A DNA stretch of 64,000 bases from Nicotiana tabacum (GCF_000715075.1 NC_134103.1:74215519-74279518), one strand, 5' to 3'; counted from the first letter of the stretch, positions 1 through 12,600 are shown. Notes: generated by a model not told the origin, from the sequence alone. Program-made: numbers and translations.

Positions 1-504
1 AAGTGTCTATATATTCTACAATAATGCCAAGTCACCAAGTTAAAATACCGCCAAAGAATGTGTTTAGAGAAGCAAATGGAGTTGGCAAAAATTAAAAAAC
101 TCTAGATACTTTTGAAAGCTTAATGCTCTATCATGTGCCACCTAATTTTGTTCCTGGTTTTAAATACTATATATTGTCCAGGCTAGTGTCCCTATGTAAT
201 AACTCTTAAATAGTTTTGTTTAATAAATATGTTCATTACCAAAAAAGAAATTGCAACTACATATCTCGTACCTCTTAAATTTGGCAATAACATAACCACA
301 TCCTTTCTAATTTGAAAAAACAATAGCTACATGTTTTGTACTTCACTGCGAAGACATTCCCTGTGCCCTGGATGTCAAAGGGAGAGCTTAATGAAGCATT
401 TGAAGTACAGATTTGAGATATCCTCTTTATCTTGTTATAGAATATACAAATGCATGTACTTTTAAATGATTTGCAATTTGACCAATTTAGAAACAGCTAA
501 AAGG
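1..504. other. Non-coding flank, no gene seen
   Basis: AT-rich sequence with no open frame that looks coding. Around 220-250 there is a stretch ending in a short A-rich run after 'ttcattacc' that faintly resembles the 3' tail of a plant LINE, but there is no upstream reverse transcriptase to support that. Confidence 0.4.
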
Positions 505-862
505 AGAAATTTCTTTAGAAGATGATGATATATTTACAAAAGTATTTGGAGCGAAAAAATGGATATCTCTGTGCATCTAACTCCAAAAAAAGCATTAGCA
601 AAGATTTTAATGGTAGACCGACAAGGTAGAACTCATAAAGCAAGTATAGACAGTTAAAACATCAGCATATAAGTGGAGCTTACACACACTCGTTAGCTTC
701 TTTTTTAGTTGTTTCTACTTGCTTTATGAGTTATACCTTCGTTGGTCTATCACTAAAATATTCGTAAATGCTTTTTTTTGAGGCCATATGCACGAAGATA
801 CCCAATTTTTTTCTGCTCTTGAGTACTTTTGTAATATATCATCAGCACTTAAAGAAAATGAC
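505..862. repeat. Long imperfect inverted repeat (arms about 150 bp)
   Basis: The left arm (about 505-651) and the right arm (about 711-862) are reverse complements along nearly their whole length, separated by a 59-bp spacer. Shared blocks include 'aactcataaagcaagta', 'gatgatatat', 'ttacaaaagta' and an A-run followed by 'gcatt'. The arms have diverged by substitutions and small indels, so this is an old foldback. Transcripts of either strand could form a long hairpin. It may be a MITE or foldback element, or an inverted duplication of a lost gene fragment. No flanking duplication was identified. Confidence 0.65.
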
Positions 863-962
863 TCGCATATGATCTGATCCATGGAATCAGCCACTGATAC
901 TTGCATTAGGGTAGGCTGCCTACATTACACCCTCTTGGGGTAGGGTCCTTCCTCAAACCCTA
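863..962 (+). mobile_element. SINE remnant, left part (split by Athila)
   Basis: The segment holds blocks typical of the 3' half of solanaceous tRNA-derived SINEs: 'tggaatcagccact', 'ttgcattagggtaggctg', a 'tacattacaccc' block and 'cttggggtagggtcctt'. The tRNA-like 5' head with A and B boxes is missing or eroded. The SINE sequence stops at CCCTA (958-962), which is the target-site duplication of the Athila element, and resumes at 53581. The family assignment is from memory of SINE consensus features, not from a database search. Confidence 0.6.
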
Positions 963-2340
963 TGACGAGTGCAAAATAGGTGTATAAAACTTAGGCTCGC
1001 TAGTCAAAGATAGTATAGTATTAAATCATCTCCACGTGGATTGGGTTAAACAATGTTCTAATAAATCTTTAGCTCAACACTATCCAGGATAATAAATCTT
1101 TGATTTATGTTATTATCGACTACTAATAAAATTAAGATTATTGATTGTAAGAAACTAATGGCAATCTAATGACTAAGTAGCAACAATTGAATATCAAGAT
1201 GAGAAGTAAGGGTTGTGACAAGATATGTGATCAACTATTATTTCGGGTAACTTTGTGTTAAGTTCACTCTTAACTTATATTGCCTCCTTTGATTTCAACA
1301 GATGATTAGGCTACCTTAGGGATTCAAATTCTTCTTCCGAATGAATGAGAGTGCCCTTAATCAACCTAATAACATGTCCTATGAACATATGCACAAATAC
1401 AGTGAATGAATGATCTTTCGAAGAACGCCTCTCGACTATTCTTCTAAACTGGGTTAATTGATAATTCTCTAAACTCTTTCGATTACCTATAAGAGGTGTA
1501 AACTCAACCCAAACAATATGGCACAATGCAAATTGCAGCAACACTTCTCTTTCGATTAAAGTAAAATTATAATTAGCCTTGCAATTTAATTAATAACGCA
1601 TTCAATGAATTCGTGCAATTAACAGAGAGTAAAACCGAAAACAATAGTTAAATCACGACATCCGTCAATAACCCTAAGAAATATTACTCCATAGTAGAGA
1701 AGTTATTCATCACAAGAGTATTAAAAGAACAAGAAGACATTACAATTCCCAAAATTAAACAAACTTCCGTATTGAATGAATTGGATCAAGTCTTTTGCGT
1801 CTTTGTTGCTTCCTTCCTTCTTCTCTCCCAAACGTTCCTCTAAAAATCCCCCATACCCTGTTTTTAGACGAGCTGGGCTTCATATAGGTCAAAAGGAGTC
1901 GCCTCCGAAATTATAAAAATAGGCTTGGGAAAAGTTTCTGGAACTGGACGTGCACAGCCGCACACCTGGGCCTATGATCGCGCATATGGCCACGCACTTC
2001 TGGCCGTGTACTGCTTCATTTGCGCGCTGGAGGGGTCTCATGCGCGACCGTGCACCTAGGTGAGCCTTTTGCTCGCTCTTCGTTTCTCCCGTTAAGTGCA
2101 CTATTGTCTGTTGATCCCCGAACACGATCTCAACTTAATCATTGGGCTTTTACTCAGACTTCAAAGCTCCAAAATAGCTCGAATTAGCTCCACAACCTCA
2201 TCGTAACTCGGAATCGCTCCTACAACGCATAAAACACACACTTAGTGCAAAATAATACCATTTAAAGCTCATACACTAGTAAAGCGCATCGAATTAGAGT
2301 GTAATTAATGGCCAAAATACGCAATTATAGCATACCATCA
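963..2340 (-). repeat. Athila 3' LTR (left copy)
   Basis: The LTR is 1,378 bp and aligns along its full length with 52198-53580, with scattered substitutions and small indels. It carries the terminal TG...CA dinucleotides. In element orientation it is the 3' LTR, because the polypurine tract lies just inside it at 2341-2352. A GC-rich patch at about 1945-2060 contains several 'gcgc' and 'cgcgca' motifs. The open frames inside (1311-1544 and 1889-2125, minus) are also present in the other LTR and are not genes. Confidence 0.9.
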
Positions 2341-2653
2341 ATACCCCACACTTAAACCATTGCTCGTCCTCGAGCAATCAAACTACACTTCATCTAAAAT
2401 ACGATATTTTTCAACAACTCTCATGACTCATCACACGAAGACTCTTTAAAACAGATTAAGTACAATATCGTATCATCTTAACCTCAAGATTTGACTTAAA
2501 AGCACCACGCATTATTTATAACCCGCTCACTTACTCTAACACAGAGGTCAAGTATTACATTTCCTTCATGAATTCAGCGCCCTCACGCTTTAATAAAGAG
2601 TAGTTCCACACACAATAAACATTAAGAACAATTAGGAACTCAAGATGGGCAGC
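2341..2653 (-). other. Athila 3' internal end with polypurine tract
   Basis: Immediately inside the left LTR the plus strand reads 'ataccccacactta', so the minus strand shows the polypurine tract AAGTGTGGGGTAT directly before the 3' LTR. The rest, up to about 2643, is the 3' untranslated region of Athila, interrupted by the Tat-like element. The last bases before that element (2647-2653, 'gggcagc') match the polypurine tract of the inserted element, not obviously Athila. Confidence 0.75.
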
Positions 2654-4698
2654 TGTAAGCACGTAATTTTTGACCCGCGCAACTTTTAAAAGTAGTATTT
2701 TAAAAATATTTGTTTATTTTTATTTTTAATAGGATTTCAGTCAACTTTTAGTTTTAATTTTAAAACATAAGTTTGAAAATACAAAAATAGTTCTATAACA
2801 TTTTTTTAGCTTATTAGTATTTTATAATATTTATAACATTAATAAAAAAAATACAAAAAATATTTTTATTTTAATATATAGTTCACCTTAATAATGTATT
2901 CTTATTAACTAAGATTAATTAGTATATTTTGATAGTATTTTTATTTTTATTTTTATTCAATGAGAAAGAATTGAATTTGGGCCAATTGGGAGCTCATTTT
3001 CGAATTTTAGTGGCCCAGTAAGACAAATGTCCATTTTTCACAATCTCTTTTAGCCCAAATCCTTTTCTCACCCATCAAAATCCTCCTTTAATTATAGCCA
3101 TTAATCTACTTTCATCCAAGGGCCAATATTCACTCCCCACTACCATATAAAAACCAAATTAACACCCAAAAACCCTAAGCTAATTCCCCCACTTCAGCCA
3201 CAAGAGATACACACAAAAAACAGAGAAAAGAGAGACGAGTACATCCTTCAGGAGATCTCCAAAAAAGGGAAACCAGCCGCACACCTTAACCATTTTTTCA
3301 CAGCACCCAACTTTTTCCCTTTCCGTTTCTTTGGAGTTTTGAGAAAGAAAACCAAAAATGAATAGTTTGCTTTGCTGGTAAATCTCCCGATTTCAAAAAT
3401 GGAAAGAAAACATTCACCCCTTAGTTTAGTTCACAGTTGATGTAGTCATCTCTAAGAAGAAAAATAAAAAATGGAGTGTAGCATGAGGTGGTTGTATTTG
3501 GTTTATGCTTAAGGAGTCCGACGTATTTCCGTCGCCGTTCGCGGTTCACGGTTCCAGCTCCCGTTGCCGTTTCTATTGTATGGTCCAGATCTGATTCGCC
3601 AGAGTTTATTGTAATCAAACTCGTATATTGAAGAAAGCTACTTAAAGGTCCCTCTCTTCTCTGTTCTTATTTACATTCTTGCTTATATGTTGAATGATCT
3701 GAGAGCAAGATAAGTGCCCTTATGTGATTAGTTGTTAAATTAGGGTAGTCTTAAAAGCTCTTAAACCAAAAGTATTAGAATTTCTTTTCTTATATGCATA
3801 TATTATTTTACAGTTCTTCTGATAGTTTATAGTAGTATATTTTGAAAATTTAATTTCTTTTGTTGGCATTCTTCCTTTTTAATAATATATCAGTAGGTTA
3901 TTTCCAATAGGGTTTAAGGTTTTCTTTGGTCGTCACATTTAGGAAAAATATTTAATGTCATAGATTCTGCTTTTAATTCGTATCTCGCAGTACTATTTCC
4001 TTTAGTTTTTGGGATCTTTAGTTTACTTATTGAGATGGTTTGAAATTTGTTAGTTTTGGCATGCTTAGGCCGTTAATACTCATAAACCTACGTAGCTGCT
4101 TTAGGCGTGATTAATAATAAATCATTGTGACTATGGGTACGGTTCCCGTGGCATAGTCATGATACATAATTCCAATTTGGGTGTGCATTTCATGTGACTC
4201 GACCATAACTTCAAATAATAATAATTAAAATTAGCATGTTGTAAATCGCCGGTGCGTTTCACGTGGCGCAATTCATAATATGTACAAAAACAAGCGAGTG
4301 CGCGACATCGCGGCTTGTTTAAATAAATTCCATAATTGTTTTAAATAATTAAAAGCGGCTAGAAAGTTTAAAAATGCACAATAGGTTTCAAATATGTAAT
4401 AAATCAGATAATTATGCCAATTATTAATAGTTGAGCGACCGTGATAAAACCACGGAACTTAGGAGTACCTCACACCTTCTCCCGGATTAACAGAATTCCT
4501 TACCCGGTCTTCTGTGTTCGCAGACCATAAATAAGAGTCAATTTCCTCAATTTGGGATTCTAAAATAAACCGGTGACTTGGGACACTACAAATTATCCCA
4601 AGTGGCGACTCTGAACTGAATAAATAATCCCATTTCGATTAATGTCACTTTAATTAGAAAAACTCCACTATTCCCTCGGAAAAAAAGGAGGTGTGACA
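2654..4698 (+). repeat. Tat-like 5' LTR
   Basis: This 2,045-bp direct repeat starts TGTAAGCACG and ends GGAGGTGTGACA. It matches 30445-32461 closely; in the first 450 bases I counted roughly 15-20 differences. The promoter-like part around 3130-3350 includes 'ataccatataaaaacc' and is rich in plant leader-type sequence. The 3' half contains a series of short GC-richer hairpins in AT-rich DNA (4128-4159, 4244-4273). The minus-strand frame at 3421-3618 recurs in the other LTR and is not taken as a gene. Confidence 0.9.
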
Positions 4699-4702
4699 GC
4701 TT

Positions 4703-4720
4703 TGGCGACTCTGCTGGGGA
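4703..4720 (+). other. Primer binding site, tRNA-Arg type
   Basis: The 18 bases TGGCGACTCTGCTGGGGA lie 4 bases after the 5' LTR. They are complementary to a tRNA 3' end with acceptor bases GAGTCG before CCA, as in plant tRNA-Arg. From memory that tRNA pairs with TGGCGACTCCACTGGGGA, so there are two differences here. Confidence 0.75.
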
Positions 4721-6386
4721 AACAAACCCAGAACTTCTGGTTCAGGGTTCAGAATTCGAGCTTAGATGACTGTTATACTTGGCTTTTACTTATTATCTGA
4801 TTTTTATGTGTTTGAGCCCAATGTGCTAAATGCCTCTTTTTACCGCTTTGATATTGTTTGGACTGTATATAAACTGTCACGAAACCCTTCTTCTCTCTGA
4901 GTTTTCTAAATCTTCTGGGAAGTGCACGCTGGCGTGACTTCTTTTCTGTTAATGTCATATCCTAATTTAGAACGAGGATCGGATCAGTTACAAAGCCGGA
5001 TGGCCTTTTGGTTACCGGTACATTGCCCCCCTCCCCCTCTCCTGGCTCGAGTTGTCCGCTCAGGTGAGCCAGGTCTAGAACAACACACTTTAGAATTCAA
5101 ACCTAGAATAACATAGCCCCATGCCGGATCCCTAGTAGGAATGTTTGTTTGCATCACGTGCATTTGACCTTAGGGACTCAACACAAGGGTTGGGTCCGTC
5201 TAGGACAGGTGTACCCAAAAATTAAAAAATCATCCTGATGTATTTTACGTGCTACTTGTGTATTCATTTGCTTCGGCTTGTATGTTGACCGGTTTCTAGA
5301 ATAAGGAAAGAAAATCAAGAAAAAAAATAAGAGTGATGTAGGTATTTGAAACATTTCGAAACTTTGCCGAAATTTTGAAAAAAGAGAGAGAAAATAAGCC
5401 AATGCTTTCAAAAGTCATTCTTTCCCCTGTTCCGTCAAAACTGACCGAACTACACGGGTCTGATTCTCACCGGATGTGAGATACGTAGGCAAACCTCATC
5501 GGTTTCGACCCACAATTTTTAAAAAGATCCAAAAATATTTTCATTTATTTCCTTCTTTAGAAAGGTCTTTCTTTGAGACACCATTTTTTTAAAATAAAAA
5601 TCTAAAAATATTTTCTTTTAATCTCTTCTAAAAATCCAAAAATATTTTCATTCTTCTTCAAAAGTTTTTATTTCGAAATTTGAAAAGAAAATTCAAGATT
5701 CAAAAAATATTTTCTTTTTTAGAAGTCTTTCTTTCCTAAATTCAAAATAAAATTCCAAAAATAAAGTCTTTCTTTCCTAAATTCAAAATAAAAGTTCAAA
5801 AATCAAAAAAAATATTTTTCTTCTTTCCGAAGTCTTTATATGTCTTTCTTTCGGAAATTAAAAAAAAAATCAAAATCCAAAAAAAATAGAGTTAGTTTAT
5901 TTACTTTATTCCTGATTTTCCTGAACTACGCAAGATCTGATTCATGTTCCCACATGATACGTAGGCAACCTACATCGGGTTCAATCGAATTATTTTTAAA
6001 ATTAAAAGAAAAAAAAGAAGAAAAAAAAAGAAGAAAAAAAAATGAAGTTGTGAGACGAGGGGAAAGAAAAGAATGATAATCTGAAAGAAAAAGAGATGAA
6101 AGAAAATGAGCAAACCAAGGAGTGTAAAGAGGAAAGAGAAGAGGGAGGCTAGAACAAGCAAATTGGGACGATGCCCTATGACTTTCGTACCCTCGAAGTC
6201 ATTTTAGAACTGTTAACTGTGATTAGGTACATTGCACATAATGTGAGATTATCTTATGTTAAATGCCCTATCTCTAACGTGATGACTTCACTTTGTTCCT
6301 CTTTGTTGCTTCATTATAGCAGAAGGGTGGTTGGTTTGTGGTTCTTAAACTGGTAACTCTTCCTTACAACATAAAGTCGAAAGGCA
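4721..6386 (+). other. Tat-like leader, low-complexity and purine-rich
   Basis: This is the untranslated leader between the primer site and the gag start. A block reading 'tgattc' then 'gatacgtaggca' occurs at about 5461-5500 and again at about 5938-5980, with a related copy near the 3' end (30288-30335). From 5520 to 5880 there is AT-rich DNA with recurring 'ccaaaaatattttc' units. From 5997 to 6150 the plus strand is almost pure purine (GAAA-type runs). The Lys-rich and Phe-rich frames in this stretch are composition artefacts. Confidence 0.7.
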
Positions 6387-6614
6387 ATGGCAGACGACAA
6401 CGAAATTGAGTTAGTTGATACTGGTGCCCAAAAGAAATTGGTTGAACAAGATACTGGGTTGGTTGAAGAGGTAAGGATGTTAAGACAACACATGGCGGAC
6501 ATGTATCAGGCTTGGATGACTGGGAAAGCACCACCCCCGCCACCACCTAGCTTCCTAGATGCTACCCTCACCCAAGCCCACCTGGAGAATGAGGGAATTT
6601 ATTTCAATTTTTAA
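6387..6614 (+). pseudogene. Tat-like gag N-terminal remnant fused to array
   Basis: An ATG at 6387 opens a frame of about 63 gag-like residues: an acidic start (MADDNEIELVDTG), a helical stretch with EEVRMLRQHMADMYQAWM, then a proline run (six P) and a short SFLDATLTQ segment. This is the usual look of the N-terminus of Tat/Ogre-group gag in solanaceous elements (recognised by pattern, not by search). From about 6576 the frame runs into the first array monomer and stops at 6614. No capsid domain, zinc knuckle or pol follows. The array therefore replaced everything from early gag to the 3' untranslated region. Confidence 0.7.
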
Positions 6615-9600
6615 ATCATCAGGTGCCCACCTGGAGAACGAGGGAATTTATTTCAAATTTTAAGCCATCAGGCACCCACCTGGAGAACGAGGGAATTTAT
6701 TTCAAGTTTTAAGTCATCAGGCACCCACCTGGAGAACGAGAGAATTTATTTAAAGTTTTAAGTCATCAGGCACCCACCTGGAAAATGAGGGAATTTATTT
6801 TAAGTTTTAAGTCATCAGGCACCCACCTGGAGAACAAGGGAATTTATTTCAAGTTTAAGTCATCAGGCACCCACCTGGAGAACGAGGGAATTTATTTCAA
6901 GTTTTAAGTCATCAGGCGCCCACCTGGAGAACGAGGGAATTTATTTCAAGTTTTAAGTCATCAGGTGCCCACCTGGAGAACGAGGGAATTTGTTTTAAGT
7001 TTTAAGTCATCAGGCGCCCACCTGGAGAACGAGGGAATTTATTCCAAGTTTTAAGTTATCAGGCACCCACCTTGAGAACGAGGAAATTCATTTTAAGTTT
7101 AAGTCATCAGGCGCCCACTTGGAGAACGAGGGAATATATTTCAAGTTTTAAGTCATCAGGAGCACACCTGGAGAACGAGGGAATTCATTTCAAGTTTAAG
7201 TCAGTCGCAGGCACCCACCTGGAGAATATGGAAATTCATTTCAAGTTCAAGGCATTAGCAGGCACCCACCTGGAGAATGAGGGAATTCATTTTAAGTTTC
7301 TAGTCATTAGCAGGCGCCCACCTGGAGAACGAGGAAATTTATTTCAAGTTTTTAGTCATCAAGCACCCACCTTGAGAACGAGGGAATTCATTTCAAGTTT
7401 TAAGTCATCAGGTGCCCACCTAGAGAACGAGGGAATTTATTTCAAATTTTAAATCATCACGCGCCCACCTGGAGAACGAGGGAATTTATTTCAAGTTTTA
7501 AGTCATCAGGCGCCCACCTGGAGAACAAGGGAATTTATTTCAAGTTTTAAGTCATCAGGCGCCCACCTGGAGAACGGGGGAATTTATTTCGTGTTTTAAG
7601 TCATCAGGCACCCACCTGGAGAACGAGGGAATTTATTTCATATTTTAAGTTATCAGGCACCTACCTGGAGAACGAGGAAATTTATTTCAAGTTTTAAGTC
7701 ATCAGGCGCCCGCCTGGAGAACGAGGGAATTCATTTCAAGTTTTAAGTCATCAGGCACCCACCTGGAGAACGAGGGAATCTATTTTAAGTTTTAAGTCAT
7801 CAGGCGGCCACCTGGAGAACGATGGAATTTATTTCAAGTTTTAAGTCATCAGGCGCCCACCTGGAGAACAAGGGAATTTATTTCAAGTTTTAAGTCATCA
7901 GGCGCCCACATGGAGAATGAGAGAATTCATTTCAAGATTTAAGTCATCAAGCGCCCACCTGGAGAACGAGGAAATTTATTTCAAGTTTTAAGTCATCAGG
8001 CACCCACCTGGAGAATGAGGGAATTCATTTCAAGTTTAAGTCAGTCACAGGCGCCCACCTGGAGAATGTGGAAATTCATTTCAAGTTCTAGGCATTAGCA
8101 AGCGCCCACCTGGAGAATGAGGGAATTCATTTTAAGTTTCTAGTCATTAGCAGGCGCCCACCTGGAGAACGAGGTAATTTAGTTCAAGTTTTTAGTCATC
8201 AGGCACCCACCTTGAGAACGAGAGAATTCATTTCAAGTTTTAAGTCATCAAGCGCCCACCTGGAGAATGAGGGAATTTATTTCAAGTTTTAAGTCATTAG
8301 GCGCCCACCTAGAGAACGAGGGAATTTATTTCAAGTTTTAAGTCATCATGCGCCCACCTAGAGAACGAGGGAATTTATTTCAAGTTTTAAGTCTTCAGGC
8401 GCCCACCTGGAGAACAAGGAAATTTATTTCAAGTTTTAAGTCATCAGGTGCCCACCTGGAGAACGGGGGAATTTATTTCAAGTTTTAAGTCATCAGGCGC
8501 CCACCTAGAAAACGAGGGAATTTATTTCATGTTTTAAGTCATTAGGCACCCACCTGGAGAACGAGGGATTTTATTTCAAGTTTTTAGTCATAAGGCGCCC
8601 ACCTGGAGAACGAGGGAATACATTTCAAGTTTTAAGTCATCAGGCGCCCACCTGGAGAAAGAGCGAATTTATTTCAAGTTTAAGTCAGTCGCAGGCGCCC
8701 ACCTGGAGAATGTGGGAATTTATTTCATGTTTTAAGTCATCAGGTGCCTACCTGGAGAACGAAGGAATTTATTTCAAGTTTTAAGCCATCAGGCCCCCAC
8801 CTGGAGAACGAGGGAATTTATTTCAAGTTTTAAGTCATCAGGCGCCCACTTGGAGAACGAGAGAATTTATTTCAAGTTTTAAGTCATCAGGCACCCACCT
8901 GGAAAATGAGGGAATTTATTTTAAGTTTTAAGTCATCAGCCGCCCACCTGGAGAACGATGGAATTTATTTCAAGTTTAAGTCATCAGGCGCCTACCTGGA
9001 GAACGAGGGAATTTATTTCAAGTTTTAAGTCATCAGGCGCCCACCTGGAGAACGAGGGAATTTGTTTTAAGTTTTAAGTCATTAGGCGCCCACCTGGAGA
9101 ACGAGGGAATTTATTCCAAGTTTTAAGTCATCAGGCACCCACCTTGAGAACGAGAAAATTCATTTTAAGTCTAAGTCATCAGGCGCCCACCTGGAGAACG
9201 AGGGAATATATTTCAAGTTTTAAGTCATCAGGTGCCCACCTGGAGAACGAGGGAATTCATTTCAAGTTTAAGTCAGTCGCAGGCACCCACCTGGAGAATA
9301 TGGAAATTCATTTCAAGTTCAAGGCATTAGCAGGCACCCACCTGGAGAATGAGGGAATTCATTTTAAGTTTCTAGTCATTAGCAGGCGCCCACCTGGAGA
9401 ACGAGGAAATTTATTTCAAGTTTTTAGTCATCAAGCACCCACCTTGAGAACGAGGGAATTCATTTCAAGTTTTAAGTCATCAGGTGCCCACCTAGAGAAC
9501 AAGGGAATTTATTTCAAATTTTAAATCATCACGCGCCCACCTGGAGAATGAGGGAATTTATTTCAAGTTTTAAGTCATCAGGCGCCCACCTGGAGAACAA

Positions 9601-12600
9601 GGGAATTTATTTCAAGTTTTAAGTCATCAAGCGCCCACCTGGAGAACGGGGAAATTTATTTCGTGTTTTAAGTCATCCGACACCCACCTGGGGAACGAGG
9701 GAATTTATTTCATGTTTTAAGTCATCAGGCACCCACCTGGAGAACGAGGGAATTTATTTCAAGTTTTAAGTCATCAGGCGCCCGCCTGGAGAACGAGGGA
9801 ATTCATTTCAAGTTTTAAGTCATCAGGCGCCCACCTGGAGAACGAGGGAATCTATTTCAAGTTTTAAGTCATCAGGCGGCCACCTGGAGAACGATGGAAT
9901 TTATTTCAAGTTTTAAGTCATCAGGCGCCCACCTGGAGAACAAGGGAATTTATTTCAAGTTTTAAGTCATCAGGCGCCCACCAGGAGAATGAGGGAATTC
10001 ATTTCAAGATTTAAGTCATCAAGCGCCCACCTGGAGAACGAGAAAATTTATTTCAAGTTTTAAGTCATCAGGCGCCCACCTGGAGAACGAGGGAATTCAT
10101 TTCAAGTTTAAGTCAGTCACAGGCGCCCACCTGGAGAATTTTGAAATTCATTTCAAGTTCTAGGCATTAGCAGGCGCCCACCTGGAGAATGAGGGAATTC
10201 ATTTTAAGTTTCTAGTCATTAGCAGGCGCCCACTTGGAGAACGAGGTAATTTATTTCAAGTTTTTAGTCATCAGGCACCCACCTTGAGAACGAGAGAATT
10301 CATTTCAAGTTTTAAGTCATCAAGCACCCACCTGGAGAATGAGGGCATTTATTTCAAGTTTCAAGTCATCACGCGCCCACCTGCAGAACGAGGAAATTTA
10401 TTTCAAGTTTTAAGTCATCAGGCGCCCACCTGGAGAACAAGGAAATTTATTTCAAGTTTTAAGTCATCAGGTGCCCACCTGGAGAACAGGGGAATTTATT
10501 TCAAGTTTTAAGTCATCAGGCGCCCACCTAGAGAACGAGGGAATTTATTTCATGTTTTAAGTCATCAGGCGCCCACCTTGAGAACGAGGGATTTTATTTC
10601 TAGTTTTAAGTCATCAGGCGCCCACCTGGAGAATGAGGGAATTCATTTCAAGTTTTAAGTCATTAGGCGCCCACCTGGAGAACGAGGGAATTTATTTCAA
10701 GTTTAAGTCAGTCGCAGGCACCCACCTGGAGAATGAGGGAATTTATTTAGAGTTTTAAGTCATCAGGTACCCACCTGGAGAACGAGGGAATTTATTTCAA
10801 GTTTTAAGCCATCAGGCACCCACTTGGAGAACGAGGGAATTTATTTCAAGTTTTAAGTCATCAGGCGCCCACCTGGAGAACGAGAGAATTTATTTCAAGT
10901 TTTAAGTCATCAGGCACCCACCTGGAAAATGAGGGAATTTATTTTAAGTTTTAAGTCATCAGGCGCCCACCTGGAGAACGAGGGAATTTATTTCAAGTTT
11001 AAGTCAGTCGCAGGCGCCCACCTGGAGAATGAGGGAATTTATTTCAAGTTTTAAGTCATCAGGTGCCCACCTGGAAAACGAAGGAATTTATTTCAAGTTT
11101 TAAGTCATCAGGCGCCCACCTGGAGAACGAGGGAATTTGTTTTAAGTTTTAAGTCATCAGGCTCCCACCTGGAGAACGAGGGAATTTATTCCAAGTTTTA
11201 AGTCATCAGGCACCCACCTTGAGAACGAGGAAATTCATTTTAAGTTTAAGTCATCAGGCGCCCACCTGGAGAACGAGGGAATATATTTCAAGTTTTAAGT
11301 CATCAGGTGCCCACCTGGAGAACGAGGGAATTCATTTCAAGTTTAAGTCAGTCGCAGGCACCCACCTGGAGAATATGGAAATTCATTTCAAGTTCAAGGC
11401 ATTAGCAGGCACCCACCTGGAGAATGAGGGAATTCATTTTAAGTTTCTAGTCATTAGCAGGCGCCCACCTGGAGAACGAGGAAATTTATTTCAAGTTTTT
11501 AGTCATCAAGCACCCACCTTGAGAACGAGGGAATTCATTTCAAGTTTTAAGTCATCAGGTGCCCACCTAGAGAACGAGGGAATTTATTTCAAATTTTAAA
11601 TCATCACGCGCCCACCTGGAGAACGAGGGAATTTATTTCAAGTTTTAAGTCATCAGGCGCCCACCTGGAGAACAAGGGAATTTATTTCAAGTTTTAAGTC
11701 ATCAAGCGCCCACCTGGAGAACGGGGGAATTTATTTCGTGTTTTAAGTCATCCGGCACCCACCTGGAGAACGAGGGAATTTATTTCATGTTTTAAGTCAT
11801 CAGGCACCCACCTGGAGAATGAGGGAATTTATTTCAAGTTTTAAGTCATTAGGCGCCCGCCTGGAGAACGAGAGAATTCATTTCATGTTTTAAGTCATCA
11901 GGCGCCCACCTGGAGAACGAGGGAATCTATTTCAAGTTTTAAGTCATCAGGCGCCCACCTGGAGAACAAGGGAATTTATTTCATGTTTTAAGTCATTTCA
12001 AATTCTAGGCATTAGCAGGCGCCCACCTGGAGAATGAGGGAATTCATTTTAAGTTTCTAGTCATTAGCAGGCGCCCACCTAGAGAACGAGGTAATTTATT
12101 TGAAGTTTTTAGTCATCAGGCACCCACCTTGGGAACGAGAGAATTCATTTAGAGTTTTAAGTCATCAAGCGCCCACCTGGAGAACGAGGGATTTTATTTC
12201 AAGTTTTAAGTCATCAGGCGCCCACCTAGAAAACGAGGGAATTCATTTCAAGTTTTAAGTCATTAGGCGCCCACCTAGAGAATGAGTGAATTTATTTCAA
12301 ATTTAAGTCAGTCGCAGGCGCCCACCTGGAGAATGAGGGAATTTATTTCAAGTTTTAAGTCATCAGGTGCCCACCTGGAGAACGAGGGAATTTATTTCAA
12401 GTTTTAAGCCATCAGGCACCCACCTGGAGAACGAGGAAATTTATTTCAAGTTTTAAGTCATCAGGCGCCCACCTGGAGAACAAGGAAATTTATTTCAAGT
12501 TTTAAGTCATCAGGCGCCCACTTAGAGAACGAGGGAATTTATTTCATGTTTTAAGTCATCAGGCGCCCACCTGGAGAACGAGGGATTTTTTTTCAAGTTT

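Noticed and set aside
1..500. LINE 3' end near 210-250
   Set aside because: Only a short tail-like A-rich motif; no LINE coding sequence or target duplication could be seen.
5840..6161. Lys-rich (plus strand) and Phe/Leu-rich (minus strand) frames
   Set aside because: They read through A/G-rich low-complexity leader DNA and show no domain.
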